From positions 1 to 6,283 of the forward strand of contig WGSL01000092.1 in NCBI GenBank assembly GCA_014871665.1: DNA of 6,283 nt, read 5' to 3'. Both the position numbers and the translations under genes were made by a program. Of this stretch, positions 5,765 through 6,283 are shown piece after piece (the stretch's first letter is position 1; every line of letters begins with the position of its first letter). Source of the stretch: Collinsella sp. (GTDB taxonomy: Bacteria; Actinomycetota; Coriobacteriia; Coriobacteriales; Coriobacteriaceae). The notes beneath the pieces were generated by a model. It was not told the origin of the DNA. It did no database searches and saw nothing but the letters and a program-made list of their open reading frames with translations.

Positions 5765-6283
5765 ATGATCGTCGCCATCGACGGCCCAGCCGGTTCCGGC
5801 AAGTCCACCATCGCCAAGGAGATCGCCCGCCAGCTGGGCTTTAACAAGCTCGATACGGGCGCCATGTATCGCGCCGTCACCTTCGCCGCGCTCGACCGCG
5901 GCATCGATTTGGACGACGAGGCGGCAATCGACGCCCTCGCCGAGCAGATCGAGATCCGCTTTACCAACGGCACCGGCGAGGACACGCGCCTGACCATTGA
6001 CGGCCAGGACGCTTCGGCCGCCATCCGCACCCCTCAGGTTGACGCCAACGTGTCCAAGGTCTCGGCCTATCCGGGCGTGCGCGCCGCCATGCTCATCCAT
6101 CAGCGCCGTGCCGCCGAAGACCGCGATATCGTGGCCGAGGGTCGCGACATCGGCACCGTCGTGTTCCCTAACGCGCAGGTCAAGGTCTTCCTGACCGCCG
6201 ACCCGCGTGAGCGCGCCCGTCGCCGCGTGCTGCAGCGTCCCCAAAACGATGCCCAGCCGCTCACTTCCGAGCAGCTCGAGCCC
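5765..6283 (+). CDS. cmk: Cytidylate kinase (CMP kinase), 5' part
   Basis: Cmk transfers phosphate from ATP to CMP or dCMP, feeding CDP/dCDP to RNA, DNA and phospholipid synthesis in the cytoplasm. 173 codons are present with no stop before the window ends; bacterial enzymes are around 225 aa, so roughly the last quarter is missing. Visible motifs are the P-loop GPAGSGKS (7-14), LDTGAMYRA (29-37) for nucleotide binding, and EGRDIGTVVFP (125-135) with R127 and D128. FLTADPRERARRR begins the lid-side region. The ATG has AAAGGA (5751-5756) 8 nt upstream. The 66-bp gap after rluB contains no terminator or hairpin that I can see, so read-through from rluB is likely. The rluB-cmk neighbourhood is conserved in Gram-positive bacteria, often followed by the GTPase gene der, which would lie outside the window. 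Confidence 0.95.
   Translation, partial: MIVAIDGPAGSGKSTIAKEIARQLGFNKLDTGAMYRAVTFAALDRGIDLDDEAAIDALAEQIEIRFTNGTGEDTRLTIDGQDASAAIRTPQVDANVSKVSAYPGVRAAMLIHQRRAAEDRDIVAEGRDIGTVVFPNAQVKVFLTADPRERARRRVLQRPQNDAQPLTSEQLEP

Noticed and set aside
5741..6244. 167-aa open frame on the - strand over cmk
   Set aside because: The + strand carries the P-loop and other Cmk motifs in one uninterrupted frame; the antisense frame has no support.

Overview
This is a compact, GC-rich stretch of bacterial housekeeping chromosome. All seven protein genes lie on the + strand with almost no non-coding space. The scpA-scpB-rluB-cmk order is a conserved block known from Gram-positive bacteria. Together with the high G+C, the strongly C/G-biased third codon positions and the clear Shine-Dalgarno (SD) sequences, it suggests a high-GC Gram-positive. 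My best guess is a gut actinobacterium of the Coriobacteriia (Collinsella-like). That placement is inference from context and style, not from a database match.

Layout. Bases 1-12 look like the 3' end of a tmRNA or tRNA acceptor stem. A clear intrinsic terminator follows at 29-56 and closes the upstream transcript. Next come a full-length ABC-F ATPase (88-2121), a 98-aa membrane protein of unknown function with a GTG start overlapping the ABC-F stop (2108-2404), and an M50 site-2-protease-like membrane metalloprotease (2414-3100). The 84-bp gap at 3101-3184 is the longest in the window. It holds two small hairpins, a weak promoter candidate overlapping its left edge, and a strong SD. Then follow scpA (3185-3997), scpB (4009-4737), an RluB/RsuA-family pseudouridine synthase (4724-5698) and the first 173 codons of cmk (from 5765), cut by the window end.

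How the genes relate. ScpA and ScpB are the non-SMC subunits of bacterial condensin. RluB modifies 23S rRNA, Cmk phosphorylates CMP/dCMP, and the ABC-F protein probably acts on the ribosome. The genes probably share transcripts because they are so tightly packed: two 14-nt overlaps, 9- and 11-nt gaps, and no internal terminator. They do not form one biochemical pathway. An internal promoter before scpA is possible, which would separate an ABC-F/membrane-protein/protease unit from the scpAB-rluB-cmk unit.

I found no mobile element, CRISPR array, phage gene or obvious undescribed multi-gene system. The least explained items are the 98-aa membrane protein coupled between the ABC-F and protease genes, and the structured leader of scpA.
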